This document shows, piece after piece, positions 16,773 through 24,817 of a stretch of 41,663 bases of DNA; position 1 is the stretch's first letter; each line of letters starts with the position of its first letter. The stretch lies in the NCBI RefSeq assembly GCF_002902305.1, contig NZ_PPPX01000001.1, positions 98,787-140,449 on the forward strand, given 5' to 3'. The position numbers and the translations under genes were made by a program. This DNA is from Staphylococcus argensis. Its GTDB lineage: Bacteria; Bacillota; Bacilli; Staphylococcales; Staphylococcaceae. The notes below the pieces were generated by a model that worked only from the letters and a program-made list of their open reading frames with translations, did not search any database and was not told the origin of the DNA.

Positions 16773-18434
16773 ATGAATATTATTGATCAAGTCAAAGCGA
16801 CGCTGATTGAAGAGATTTCAGCGAGTATTCGTAAAGCGGAACTCGTAGACGAGATTCCAGAAATCAAAGTCGAAATTCCGAAAGATGATAAGAATGGTGA
16901 CTATTCCACGAACATTGCGATGGTCTTAACGAAACTTGCACGTCGTAATCCACGCGACATCGCACAAGCGATTGCAGACCACTTCGATACGACGCAAGCA
17001 CACGTTAAAGAAATCGATATCGCTGGACCAGGTTTCATCAATTTCTACTTAGATAATACGTATTTAACAGAAGTGATTCCTGAAGCACTACGTAAAGACG
17101 AAGCTTTCGGTCGTGTTGAAACAGCGAAAGACGAAAGCATTCTACTAGAATATGTCTCTGCAAACCCTACAGGCGACTTACATATCGGTCATGCGCGTAA
17201 TGCAGCTGTGGGGGACACTTTGGCTAACATTCTCGATGCGGCAGGCTATGATGTGACACGAGAATACTATATTAACGATGCCGGCAACCAAATTACGAAT
17301 CTCGCACGTTCAATCGAAGCGCGTTACTTCGAAGCGCTAGGCGATACAAGCCATGAAATGCCTGAAGATGGCTATCACGGTAAAGATATCATCGAGATTG
17401 GTCAAGATTTAGCGGAGAAACGCCCTGAGTTGAAGTCGCTTGATGATGCTGAGCGCTTGAAGACGTTCAGACAACTGGGTGTCGATTATGAGATGGAGAA
17501 ATTACGCCAAGATCTCGCTGACTTTAATATTCACTTCGACAACTGGTTTAGCGAGACGACGTTATACGAGAAAGGCGACATTCAAGCTGTGTTAGATAAA
17601 ATGTCTGACCTTGGCTACACTTATGAAGCAGACGGTGCTACGTGGTTACGTACGTCAGATTTTAAAGATGACAAAGACCGTGTGTTGATTAAAAAGGACG
17701 GGAACTACACGTACTTCTTACCGGATATCGCTTACCATTACGACAAGATTGAACGTGGCAATGATGTCTTAATCGACCTCTTTGGTGCGGATCATCACGG
17801 TTACATCAATCGTCTGAAAGCGTCTATGGAAACATTCGGTGTCGACAGTGACCGTCTAGAAATTCAAATTATGCAAATGGTACGTTTAATGCAGAATGGC
17901 GAAGAAGTGAAGATGAGTAAACGTACAGGTAACGCCATTACATTGCGCGATATCATGGACGAAGTAGGTATTGATGCAGCACGTTACTTCTTGACGATGC
18001 GTAGTCCAGACACACACTTCGACTTTGATATGGAACTTGCGAAACAACAATCTCAAGATAATCCAGTCTATTATGCGCAATATGCTCATGCGCGTATTTG
18101 TTCTATTCTGCAACAAGCAGAAGAACGTGGTATCTCTACATCAGGTGAATTAGATTTATCACAAATTACGAATGACAAAGCGATTGATTTATTGAAAAAA
18201 GTAGCAGAGTTCGAACCAACGATTGAAAGTGCGGCAGAGCATCGTGCGCCACATCGCATGACAAATTATATCCAAGATTTAGCTGCACACTTCCATAAAT
18301 TCTACAATGCACAGAAAGTACTCACAGACGACGAAGCGCAAACAACAGCGTACGTTGCATTGTGTGAAACTGTGAATATCACATTGCGCAACGCTTTACA
18401 TCTCGTAGGTGTCACAGCACCTGAAAATATGTAA
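16773..18434 (+). CDS. argS: Arginyl-tRNA synthetase
   Basis: Class I aminoacyl-tRNA synthetase charging tRNA-Arg, 553 residues. The N-terminal Add-1 domain covers about residues 1-110. The HIGH signature is exact at residues 137-140 in [18 protein letters not shown]. The second signature appears as KMSKR near residue 380 ([16 protein letters not shown]). The C-terminal anticodon-binding helical domain is complete (ending near [11 protein letters not shown]). AAGGAGAAAG lies within the end of the ywiB-like gene. Followed by a strong terminator. Confidence 0.97.
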   Translation: MNIIDQVKATLIEEISASIRKAELVDEIPEIKVEIPKDDKNGDYSTNIAMVLTKLARRNPRDIAQAIADHFDTTQAHVKEIDIAGPGFINFYLDNTYLTEVIPEALRKDEAFGRVETAKDESILLEYVSANPTGDLHIGHARNAAVGDTLANILDAAGYDVTREYYINDAGNQITNLARSIEARYFEALGDTSHEMPEDGYHGKDIIEIGQDLAEKRPELKSLDDAERLKTFRQLGVDYEMEKLRQDLADFNIHFDNWFSETTLYEKGDIQAVLDKMSDLGYTYEADGATWLRTSDFKDDKDRVLIKKDGNYTYFLPDIAYHYDKIERGNDVLIDLFGADHHGYINRLKASMETFGVDSDRLEIQIMQMVRLMQNGEEVKMSKRTGNAITLRDIMDEVGIDAARYFLTMRSPDTHFDFDMELAKQQSQDNPVYYAQYAHARICSILQQAEERGISTSGELDLSQITNDKAIDLLKKVAEFEPTIESAAEHRAPHRMTNYIQDLAAHFHKFYNAQKVLTDDEAQTTAYVALCETVNITLRNALHLVGVTAPENM

Positions 18435-18455
18435 GTTTGTGAAGTTCGGTCAGTT

Positions 18456-18503
18456 GAGAGCGGAGAGACGAAATCAATGTGGATTTCGATTTCCGCTCTT
18501 TTG
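18456..18503 (+). terminator. Terminator of argS
   Basis: GAGCGGA...CGAAATC pairs with GATTTCG...TCCGCTC (two 7-bp helices around a short internal loop), followed by TTTTG. Confidence 0.85.
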
Positions 18504-18642
18504 TTATGCGCTTTGTTTCCTTTGTGTTTGGCCTGATAGTCTGACGTCTCTTCGACTTCCGCTTTTTTGTTAGGTTCGCTACTTTCGAGGGTATGAAAGA
18601 CGTAGATGTACTTTGTTGCGAAAGGAGGGAAAAGCGCAGACG

Positions 18643-19284
18643 ATGACACTATCATTAGGGGACTTGTACAAGAAACTATACGCTCATATGGGACCGCAAT
18701 ATTGGTGGCCTGCTGAGAGTAAGATCGAGATTATCATCGGCGCCATACTCGTTCAGAATACAAATTGGCGTAATGCAGCGTATGCGATTGAACGTTTGGC
18801 TCAAGAAACAGATTTAGATCCTTATCGCATTACACGACTTCCACTAGAAACGTTGCAGACGTACATTAAATCTAGCGGTTTCTACAAGAATAAAGGTCGG
18901 GCGATACATGAAGTCTTTCAGTGGCTCGAACAGTTCGATTATGATTATGATGAGATTAAAGCGCACTATGGCGATGCTTTACGTCAGCAACTCTTGTCGC
19001 TCCGAGGTGTCGGCGAAGAGACGGCGGATGTGCTGTTAGTATACATATTTGATGGTGTCGAATTGATTCCTGACAGTTATACGCGACGCATTTTGTCGAA
19101 ATTGGGTTATTCTAACACAGAAAGCTATACCAAGTTGAAGCGACATATCGAGTTGCCCGAGCATTTTTCGAATCAAGATGCGAACGAGTTTCATGCTTTG
19201 TTAGATAATTTCGGTAAGAATTACTTTAATGGTAAAACGGAAACGCGCTACACCTTTTTAGATGACGACTTTATAGATGACTAA
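18643..19284 (+). CDS. Endonuclease III-family DNA glycosylase, MagIII/MpgII-like
   Basis: HhH-GPD protein of 213 residues for base excision repair. The N-terminal QYWWPAESKIEIIIGAILVQNTNW resembles the 3-methyladenine glycosylases MagIII and MpgII more than Nth. The helix-hairpin-helix is LLSLRGVGEETADVLLVYIF; the position of the Nth lyase lysine is Glu126, while the catalytic Asp144 remains (IPDSYTRRIL). There is no cysteine at all, so no [4Fe-4S] cluster. This points to a monofunctional alkylbase glycosylase. The ATG at 18643 is 14 nt after AAAGGAGG; a TTG at 18613 precedes that site and is unlikely. Confidence 0.82.
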   Translation: MTLSLGDLYKKLYAHMGPQYWWPAESKIEIIIGAILVQNTNWRNAAYAIERLAQETDLDPYRITRLPLETLQTYIKSSGFYKNKGRAIHEVFQWLEQFDYDYDEIKAHYGDALRQQLLSLRGVGEETADVLLVYIFDGVELIPDSYTRRILSKLGYSNTESYTKLKRHIELPEHFSNQDANEFHALLDNFGKNYFNGKTETRYTFLDDDFIDD

Positions 19285-19352
19285 AGAAGTTGAATGGTGA
19301 CGTTGATATACTGAAAGTGCATTTTAAAAAATCGGCAAAAGGAGTGGATGGA

Positions 19353-20231
19353 ATGAAATTAAATAAATTATGGTTCGTCTTGGTTGCAGCATTGCTCATC
19401 TTCACGGCATGTGGTTCAAATCAAGACAAAGATTCGCAATCATCGAAAGGGGACAAAGCGAACTACCATCGTATCGTCTCATTGATGCCAAGTAATACAG
19501 AAACGTTATATAAGCTCGGATTAGGCAAAGATGTAGTGGGTGTCTCCACGGTGGATGACTACCCGAAAGATGTGAAGAATAAAAAGCAATTTGACGCGAT
19601 GAAATTAAACAAAGAAGCGTTGATGAAAGCGAAACCAGATTTAATCTTAGCGCATGAGTCACAAAAATCATCAAGTAAAGATACGTTGGACGCTTTGAAA
19701 AAAGATGGTGTCAAAGTGGTCTATGTGAAAGATGCGCAATCAATTGATGATGTCTATGATTCCTTTAAGCAAATCGGAAAGGTGACTGGCAAGCAGAAGC
19801 AAGCTGACAAACTCGTATCTGATACGAAGAAGAAAGTAAATAAAGTCATCGATTCTGTACCTGAACATCAGAAGAAACAGAATGTGTTTAGGGAAGTTTC
19901 TTCTGATCCAGACCTTTATACAGCAGGTAAAGGTACTTTCTTTGATGATATGTTAACGCAATTGCATGCGAAGAACAGTTTCCATAACTTAAAAGGTTGG
20001 CAGAAAGTGAGCAAGGAAGACATTATCCGTAAAAATCCAGCGATTATGGTCAATACAGCAGGTCAATCTGACAAAGAATATAAACAAATGGTTGAAAAAC
20101 GTGGCGGTATGAAACAAGTGAAAGCTGTTAAAGATGGTAAATTGAAATCAGTGAACGGCGATCAAATTTCACGACCAGGACCGCGCATTGACGAAGGCTT
20201 GAAAGAACTTCGTGACGCTTTGTATGAATAG
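19353..20231 (+). CDS. ABC-transporter substrate-binding lipoprotein (BtuF/FepB-like)
   Basis: Membrane-anchored binding protein of 292 residues. Signal peptide 1-19 ends in a lipobox (IFTAC), with Cys20 as the lipidation site. The mature part has the two-lobed helical-backbone fold of iron-siderophore, heme and cobalamin receptors, starting HRIVSLMPSNTETLYKLGLG. AAAGGAGTGG precedes the ATG at 19353; the frame upstream to 19290 lies before it. In the S. aureus arrangement a FecCD permease follows directly, but here an XRE/membrane-protein pair on the other strand lies between. The ligand is unknown; a cation chelate is most likely. Confidence 0.85.
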   Translation: MKLNKLWFVLVAALLIFTACGSNQDKDSQSSKGDKANYHRIVSLMPSNTETLYKLGLGKDVVGVSTVDDYPKDVKNKKQFDAMKLNKEALMKAKPDLILAHESQKSSSKDTLDALKKDGVKVVYVKDAQSIDDVYDSFKQIGKVTGKQKQADKLVSDTKKKVNKVIDSVPEHQKKQNVFREVSSDPDLYTAGKGTFFDDMLTQLHAKNSFHNLKGWQKVSKEDIIRKNPAIMVNTAGQSDKEYKQMVEKRGGMKQVKAVKDGKLKSVNGDQISRPGPRIDEGLKELRDALYE

Positions 20232-20290
20232 TGAAAATGCGTTTGAGATACATGACGTAAGAGCGTGATGATAGCACTTTCGCAGAGATA

Positions 20291-20339
20291 GCGAACTCGG
20301 ATGGGCTGCGTCAGTTGTTCTATACGCGACCGAGTTCGC
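20291..20339. other. Strong hairpin between convergent genes
   Basis: GCGAACTCGG (20291-20300) and CCGAGTTCGC (20330-20339) are perfect 10-bp inverted repeats around a 29-nt loop. The hairpin lies between the binding-protein gene and the convergent XRE gene. No T run follows on either strand, so it may be a transcript end-protecting stem rather than a simple terminator. Confidence 0.6.
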
Positions 20340-20383
20340 ACTCATCGCGCTTATCGGAGTACGTTACTCGCTAAGTTTTGTCT

Positions 20384-20572
20384 CTACGGGGTGAACAGTT
20401 CGTCCACAGTAACATCAAATTGGCGAGCGAGTTTAAACGCGAGCGTCAGCGAAGGGTCATATTTATTATTTTCAATGGCGTTGATGGTCTGTCTCGAAAC
20501 ATTGAGATTCTTGCTTAGTGTTTCTTGAGACAGGCCATTAATTTTGCGGTAATGACGAATTTTATTCTTCAT
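20384..20572 (-). CDS. XRE-family transcriptional regulator (small Cro/CI type)
   Basis: DNA-binding protein of 62 residues consisting almost entirely of one helix-turn-helix domain: LSQETLSKNLNVSRQTINAIEN is cut here into its helix 2 (QETLSKNLN) and recognition helix (SRQTINAIE). It begins 1 bp after the stop codon of the membrane-protein gene, so the two are co-transcribed. Small XRE plus membrane-protein pairs are common in Firmicutes; the regulator usually controls its own operon. The operon promoter upstream carries a matching inverted repeat. Confidence 0.88.
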   Translation of the reverse strand: MKNKIRHYRKINGLSQETLSKNLNVSRQTINAIENNKYDPSLTLAFKLARQFDVTVDELFTP

Positions 20573-20573
20573 A

Positions 20574-20930
20574 TTACTGTTCCTTTGATGTGTATTTACG
20601 TTTAGTCAGAATATAATTTGAGATAAATGAAATTAAAGCAATAACCAACATGATTAATTCGAAATTATGTTCTGCAAATTGTCGTATAGGTGTATAAGTA
20701 TTAAATAAACCTAGCATTTTCATTACAGTTGTCATTAGCATTAGCGTAACTATAGTATAAAAACTTTTCGCCATGATTTCTACAAACATATACTGCTGAC
20801 GTTCATCAAAAGGGTGGCGATTATTTTTAACATCTGAAATTTGAGAGGGAAGGTATTTAATTGTCAACATTGACCATCCTAAAAACGCTAAAAATAAAAT
20901 GATATAAGCAATAATTTTCAAGAAAAACAC
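20574..20930 (-). CDS. Small membrane protein paired with XRE regulator
   Basis: Protein of 118 residues with three predicted membrane helices (about residues 4-24, 53-76 and 89-109). Between the first two is a charged cytosolic stretch, SDVKNNRHPFDERQQYMFVE, typical of DUF2178-like partners of small XRE regulators. The function is unknown. It is the first gene of a two-gene minus-strand operon placed between an ABC binding-protein gene and its expected permease. Confidence 0.75.
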   Translation of the reverse strand: MFFLKIIAYIILFLAFLGWSMLTIKYLPSQISDVKNNRHPFDERQQYMFVEIMAKSFYTIVTLMLMTTVMKMLGLFNTYTPIRQFAEHNFELIMLVIALISFISNYILTKRKYTSKEQ

Positions 20931-20947
20931 CTCAAAATGTAAAGTTG

Positions 20948-20991
20948 TTTTGACATTGATAACGTAACAAGATCTAGTTAAAATGTCAAAA
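20948..20991 (-). promoter_or_regulatory. Promoter with 10-bp inverted repeat for the membrane protein/XRE operon
   Basis: On the minus strand TTGACA (20984-20989), 17 bp, TACGTT (20961-20966) forms a promoter. TTTTGACATT (20948-20957) and AATGTCAAAA (20982-20991) are exact inverted repeats, one arm covering the -35 box and the other lying just beyond the -10. This is a natural operator for the dimeric XRE protein, inferred from geometry. Confidence 0.6.
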
Positions 20992-21097
20992 GTATTTTAC
21001 ATTATTGAAAAATGAACTATCCTAACTTTGTTCCACATATCCAACCAGTATACTTTCTTGATATACTCTCACTAAAGAGGAGGTGCTATCACTTACT

Positions 21098-22057
21098 ATG
21101 TCACAAGCGAAATCGGTTATTCTATGGCTCATCGTCTTAATCATCAGTATGAGTCTTGGCTTACTCTGGGATATTGGCAACTTACATGAACAACTCTCGC
21201 AGTCTATTCTCTTGCAAGTGCGAATTCCTAAAGTGTTGGAAGCGGCATTAGCCGGGGCAGGCCTCACACTCGCAGGGCTCATCTTTCAAACACTACTAAA
21301 CAACCCACTAGCGGACAGTTTCACCTTAGGGCTCGCAAGTGGCGCGACGTTTGGCTCCGGTGTGGCTGTGGCGCTCGGTTTGAGCTTTATGCTAATTCCC
21401 ATCTCGTCCATTCTATTTAGTTTAATCACGTTAGCGCTGGTACTCTTGATGACCCGTCTAATGTCTCGTGGCCATCCGATACGTACGTTAATACTCTCTG
21501 GGATTATGATTGGCGCATTATTCAACGCCTTTCTCTACGTGATTATTGTCTTAAACCAACCCAAGATGAATAGCATCGTCAATTATATGTTCGGCGGTTT
21601 CTCTGCAGCTGAGTATACGAAAGTAAGTTATATCGCATGTGCTATGATTGTAGGATTGCTCATCCTATTGCTCATGCTGCCACAACTTAAACTACTACAA
21701 TTAGACGAACGACAAGCTGTCTCTCTTGGACTACGTTATCAAACGGTCACTTACGTCGCACTTATTATCGCATCGGTGATTACCGCGATTATCGTTGCTT
21801 ATGTAGGGATTATCGGCTTTATTGGTATGGTGATTCCGCAATTAGTTCGCCGTATTTATCGTACCAGTCAGTTAGGTGCGCAGATCGTATTAAACTGTCT
21901 CATCGGGGCGAGCGTAATGGTGCTTGCAGATTGGCTCGGTACCACTGTCATTTATCCGGTTCAAATACCAGCGAGTATCGTTCTCGCACTCTTCAGCATC
22001 CCCGTTTTGTTCTTCTTATTGATGACAGAACACAAATATTCCGACTCGCACGTTTAA
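21098..22057 (+). CDS. FecCD/BtuC-family ABC permease
   Basis: Integral membrane permease for iron-siderophore, heme or cobalamin uptake, 319 residues with about nine to ten helices. Family hallmarks are VLEAALAGAGLTLAGLIFQT, NNPLADSFTLGLASGA and GIIGFIGMVIPQLVRRI (the coupling-helix region). The ATG at 21098 follows GAGGAGGTG; an in-frame GTG at 21083 is part of that site. No ATPase gene lies in the window, so it probably borrows a housekeeping ATPase such as FhuC (inference). Probable partner: the lipoprotein encoded at 19353-20231. Confidence 0.87.
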   Translation: MSQAKSVILWLIVLIISMSLGLLWDIGNLHEQLSQSILLQVRIPKVLEAALAGAGLTLAGLIFQTLLNNPLADSFTLGLASGATFGSGVAVALGLSFMLIPISSILFSLITLALVLLMTRLMSRGHPIRTLILSGIMIGALFNAFLYVIIVLNQPKMNSIVNYMFGGFSAAEYTKVSYIACAMIVGLLILLLMLPQLKLLQLDERQAVSLGLRYQTVTYVALIIASVITAIIVAYVGIIGFIGMVIPQLVRRIYRTSQLGAQIVLNCLIGASVMVLADWLGTTVIYPVQIPASIVLALFSIPVLFFLLMTEHKYSDSHV

Positions 22058-22213
22058 GGGGTGCAGTAAAGGAGAATGATATAGACAGAAGACGCTTGTA
22101 TCTTTCTATCGAGATTCTTAGTATAATTTAATCCGTATACATAAGAACCATGTTATAGTTAAGACGAAGTAAATAACGGACGAGATGAATAGAACAGAAG
22201 GTGGTTGAGTCAG

Positions 22214-22912
22214 ATGGACTTATCACGAATTAAAGCGGTCGTCTTCGATTTGGAAGGCACATTATTAGACCGTCGTAAATCACGCGATAAATTTATCGAA
22301 GAACAATACGAGCGTTTTCACGATTATTTAGTTCGTGTTCAGCTTGCTGATTTTAAAAATAAATTTATAGAGCTCGACGATGATGAAGATCACGATAAAC
22401 CTGAATTATACAAAGCAATTATTAAAGATTTCCACATCGATCGCTTGAGTTGGAAAGATCTATTCCATGATTTCGAAATGCACTTTTACCGCTATGTGTT
22501 TCCGTACTACGACACGTTATACACACTGGAAAGATTAGCTGAAAAGGGCTATTTGACAGGGGTCATCGCGAACGGCAAATCTAAAATCAAAGCCTATCGA
22601 CTTCACGCGCTGGGCATTGAACATGTCATCAATTACCTCTCAACGTCGCAAACTGTAGGTTATCGTAAGCCACATCCAAGAATATTTGAGGATATGTTAG
22701 AACAGTTAGATACGAAACCTGAAGAAACGATGTATGTCGGTGATGACGCACTCAACGACGTAGCACCTGCACGTGCGATGGGCATGGTCAGTGTCTGGTT
22801 TAAGGAAGAAGACGCTGAATTAGAGCCTTTACCTGAAGAAGTAGATTACACGATAACGACGCTTGAAGAACTATTACAAATATTACCTTTAGACGAAGAA
22901 CAGAAAGGATGA
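22214..22912 (+). CDS. HAD-superfamily hydrolase with DxE nucleophile motif
   Basis: Cytosolic HAD protein of 232 residues with a helical cap (residues about 20-100). Motif I is VVFDLEGT, with Asp12 as nucleophile and Glu14 in place of the usual second Asp. Motif II is GVIANGKS, with Ala119 where Ser/Thr is usual. Lys152 (GYRKPHPRIF) and the acidic motif IV GDDALND (Asp177, Asp178, Asp182) are intact. Active DxE enzymes exist (enolase-phosphatase MtnC), so activity is possible. The ATG at 22214 follows AAGGTGG; an in-frame TTG at 22205 is less likely. The alpha/beta-hydrolase gene starts 6 bp on. Confidence 0.85.
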   Translation: MDLSRIKAVVFDLEGTLLDRRKSRDKFIEEQYERFHDYLVRVQLADFKNKFIELDDDEDHDKPELYKAIIKDFHIDRLSWKDLFHDFEMHFYRYVFPYYDTLYTLERLAEKGYLTGVIANGKSKIKAYRLHALGIEHVINYLSTSQTVGYRKPHPRIFEDMLEQLDTKPEETMYVGDDALNDVAPARAMGMVSVWFKEEDAELEPLPEEVDYTITTLEELLQILPLDEEQKG

Positions 22913-22918
22913 TAGACC

Positions 22919-23719
22919 ATGGACTTAATGAAGACGAAAGACGATGTGACATTAAACTATAGAACGACTGGAGAGGGCAATGCCATCTTGTTACTACATA
23001 CGGCATTCGATAATTTCTCAGTCTTTGCTGAGTTGGAGAAAGCTTTGAGTAGAGATTATCAAGTCGTACTCGTAGACTTACGTGGTCACGGTTACTCAGA
23101 TAAACTGACGTCTATTCAGTTTGAAGATTATGCTTCAGATATCAAACAACTCTTGGATAAATTATATATTGAGGATTGTGCAATTATCGGTCATGAGCTT
23201 GGCGCTTCTGTCGCAGTGGCATTTGCTGCACAATACCCTGATATGGTGACATCACTTAATTTAGTTAACCCAACGATTTTAGAAGACAGCTTGCCAGCAG
23301 ATCGTCTTTATGAGCACTATGCACATAAAATTCGTAATTGGGATGAAGAGAAACAAGAGAAATTTTTAGATAAACATTTATATTATTCTAAAAGAGAAGG
23401 CAAGAAATTCCTCAAGCAAATTAGCGAAACAAATAGTCTTAATACAGATAATGAGAATCAAGCGGTACGCGAATCATTTATCAATACCAATATTCGTCAC
23501 TATCTAGGTGAAATTAAAGTTCCAACATTGATTACTGCAGGGCAACATGGAGAGCGTACGACAATTGTAGAAGCGAAAGAAGTCGCTGATTACGTGCCTC
23601 ATGCGCAGTTTAAAGTATTTGAGAAATCAGGTCTTTATCCTTTCGCTGAAGAAAGAACACAATTTTTAAAAGTAGCCGTAGATTTCATTAAAGCGCATGA
23701 ACCTGAAGGTGTGCATTAA
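22919..23719 (+). CDS. Alpha/beta-hydrolase-fold protein lacking catalytic residues
   Basis: Protein of 266 residues with a clear alpha/beta-hydrolase fold: LLLHTAFDN near residue 25, VVLVDLRGHGYSDK around 49-62, the nucleophile elbow CAIIGHELGAS (87-97) and the final VPTLITAG... strands. At the elbow (normally GxSxG) the nucleophile position is Glu93. The usual acid position (GQHGERTT, 208-215) has no Asp, and the catalytic His segment reads SGLYPFAEE, with Leu where His is expected. It is probably a non-hydrolytic member, perhaps a binding or scaffold protein. Expressed with the HAD gene 6 bp upstream. Confidence 0.82.
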   Translation: MDLMKTKDDVTLNYRTTGEGNAILLLHTAFDNFSVFAELEKALSRDYQVVLVDLRGHGYSDKLTSIQFEDYASDIKQLLDKLYIEDCAIIGHELGASVAVAFAAQYPDMVTSLNLVNPTILEDSLPADRLYEHYAHKIRNWDEEKQEKFLDKHLYYSKREGKKFLKQISETNSLNTDNENQAVRESFINTNIRHYLGEIKVPTLITAGQHGERTTIVEAKEVADYVPHAQFKVFEKSGLYPFAEERTQFLKVAVDFIKAHEPEGVH

Positions 23720-23762
23720 GGCGTATTAGAGTCAGGCTTTAAGACGCAAAAAATAATAAATA

Positions 23763-23860
23763 TAGACAAGGCTATCGCTTTCTTGAACTGTAGTTAGCCA
23801 CACGGGGGCAAGATAACACAATCACAACAATGGTTGTCTTGCTCCTGTTTTTTTACAATT
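23763..23860. repeat. Intergenic repeat module (copy E) acting as terminator
   Basis: Contains GGCTATCGCTTTCTTGAACTGTAGTTAG and CACGGGGGCAAGATAAC, matching the module in part. It ends with hairpin GCAAGATAAC/GTTGTCTTGC and CTCCTGTTTTTTTA. It lies 45 bp after the alpha/beta-hydrolase gene and is well placed as its terminator. The GAAATC/GATTTC stem of other copies has been replaced. Confidence 0.65.
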
Positions 23861-23895
23861 TCTCAGCAATAAATCCAAAGGTTATTAAAATCTAT

Positions 23896-23946
23896 TGTAA
23901 TCTAAATGTAATATCACTGTTAATTTAGTAATATTTGTTGTATAAT
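23896..23946 (+). promoter_or_regulatory. WalR-type promoter with three tandem half-sites
   Basis: TGTAAT (23896-23901), 5 bp, TGTAAT (23907-23912) exactly fits the WalR consensus TGTWAH-N5-TGTWAH. A further 5 bp on, TGTTAA (23918-23923) is a third fit and occupies the -35 position, 17 bp from the -10 box TATAAT (23941-23946). This predicts activation of the following secreted-protein gene by the cell-wall regulator WalKR. Confidence 0.65.
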
Positions 23947-23990
23947 CAAAATAAGCACAGAGATCATTGTTCTAATAAAGGAGAGTGCTT

Positions 23991-24497
23991 ATGAAGAAAT
24001 TTATTGCAGCAACATTAGTTACTGGATTAGCGATGTCACCTATCGCTTCTGTTTCTGCAAATGCAGCGACAGGAAACTCGATGGATAGTGTGAAACAAAT
24101 TGAGCAAGGTGACACAACGCTTGAGGGTGCCACTTTAGGAGACTCAATTCAAACAGTGCTTAAAGAGAACAAGAATCCCGTTTATTCAACTAGTGCAGAT
24201 GGTAAAGAACATATTTACGAATTTCATAAAGGTAATGGTAAATTAGTTGTGACTACAGATGGTAAGAAAGATAAAGGTCACATCACACGCGTTTCAATGA
24301 GTTACAACGATACAGATGGCCCATCTTATAAAGACGTTAAGAAACAGCTCAGTGATGATGCTGTTACGCGTGAACATTACAATAGTGTGACAGGTAACTT
24401 TGGTTATATCCAAGATGATCATGCTTCTTATCAATTTAGTTCACAATCACCAGATGATAAAAATATCAAACTTTATCGCATCGATATTGGTGAATAG
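23991..24497 (+). CDS. Small secreted protein, conserved in staphylococci
   Basis: Secreted protein of 168 residues. Signal peptide: MKKFIAATLVTGLAMSPIAS and a probable cleavage after ANA near residue 26. The mature part has one apparent domain with segments TTLEGATLGDSIQTVLKENKNPVYS, HIYEFHKGNGKLVVTTDG and SVTGNFGYIQDD; no cysteines, no LPXTG anchor and no enzyme motif. A similar unnamed protein is, to my recollection, present near sarA in S. aureus. The ATG at 23991 follows AAAGGAGAG; a GTG at 23985 is inside that site. The WalR-type promoter suggests a cell-wall-related role (inference). Confidence 0.8.
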   Translation: MKKFIAATLVTGLAMSPIASVSANAATGNSMDSVKQIEQGDTTLEGATLGDSIQTVLKENKNPVYSTSADGKEHIYEFHKGNGKLVVTTDGKKDKGHITRVSMSYNDTDGPSYKDVKKQLSDDAVTREHYNSVTGNFGYIQDDHASYQFSSQSPDDKNIKLYRIDIGE

Positions 24498-24558
24498 TTA
24501 AGTTGAACAATTAGTCGTTAAGAATCTTCCTATAAGGTAATTAGAATAGATAATTTGC

Positions 24559-24605
24559 AAGTCGGTACGGCTCATACAAAGATATGAGTCGTTCCGGCTT
24601 TTTCT
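24559..24605 (+). terminator. Terminator of the secreted-protein gene
   Basis: AAGTCGGTACGGCTCAT (24559-24575) pairs with ATGAGTCGTTCCGGCTT (24584-24600), with few wobbles, then TTTTCTT. The remaining 210 bp before the next gene shows no gene, only AT-rich leader with GGAGTAAAC before the ATG. Confidence 0.85.
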
Positions 24606-24817
24606 TATGACTATTTTCATCAACGCAATAGAGTGAATGGAATAATTACATCTAAGGGGCTGTATTGTAGACAATCAGGCAAGATGACGTCAAATTGGCT
24701 AAGATAAGTGTTAACTATATCACGGTAGTATTTGAAGTGTTACAATGGGAGTAATGCTTTGTTTATTTAACACCGTCGTTCAACAACATGGAATAATGTG
24801 ATTTGAAGGAGTAAACT

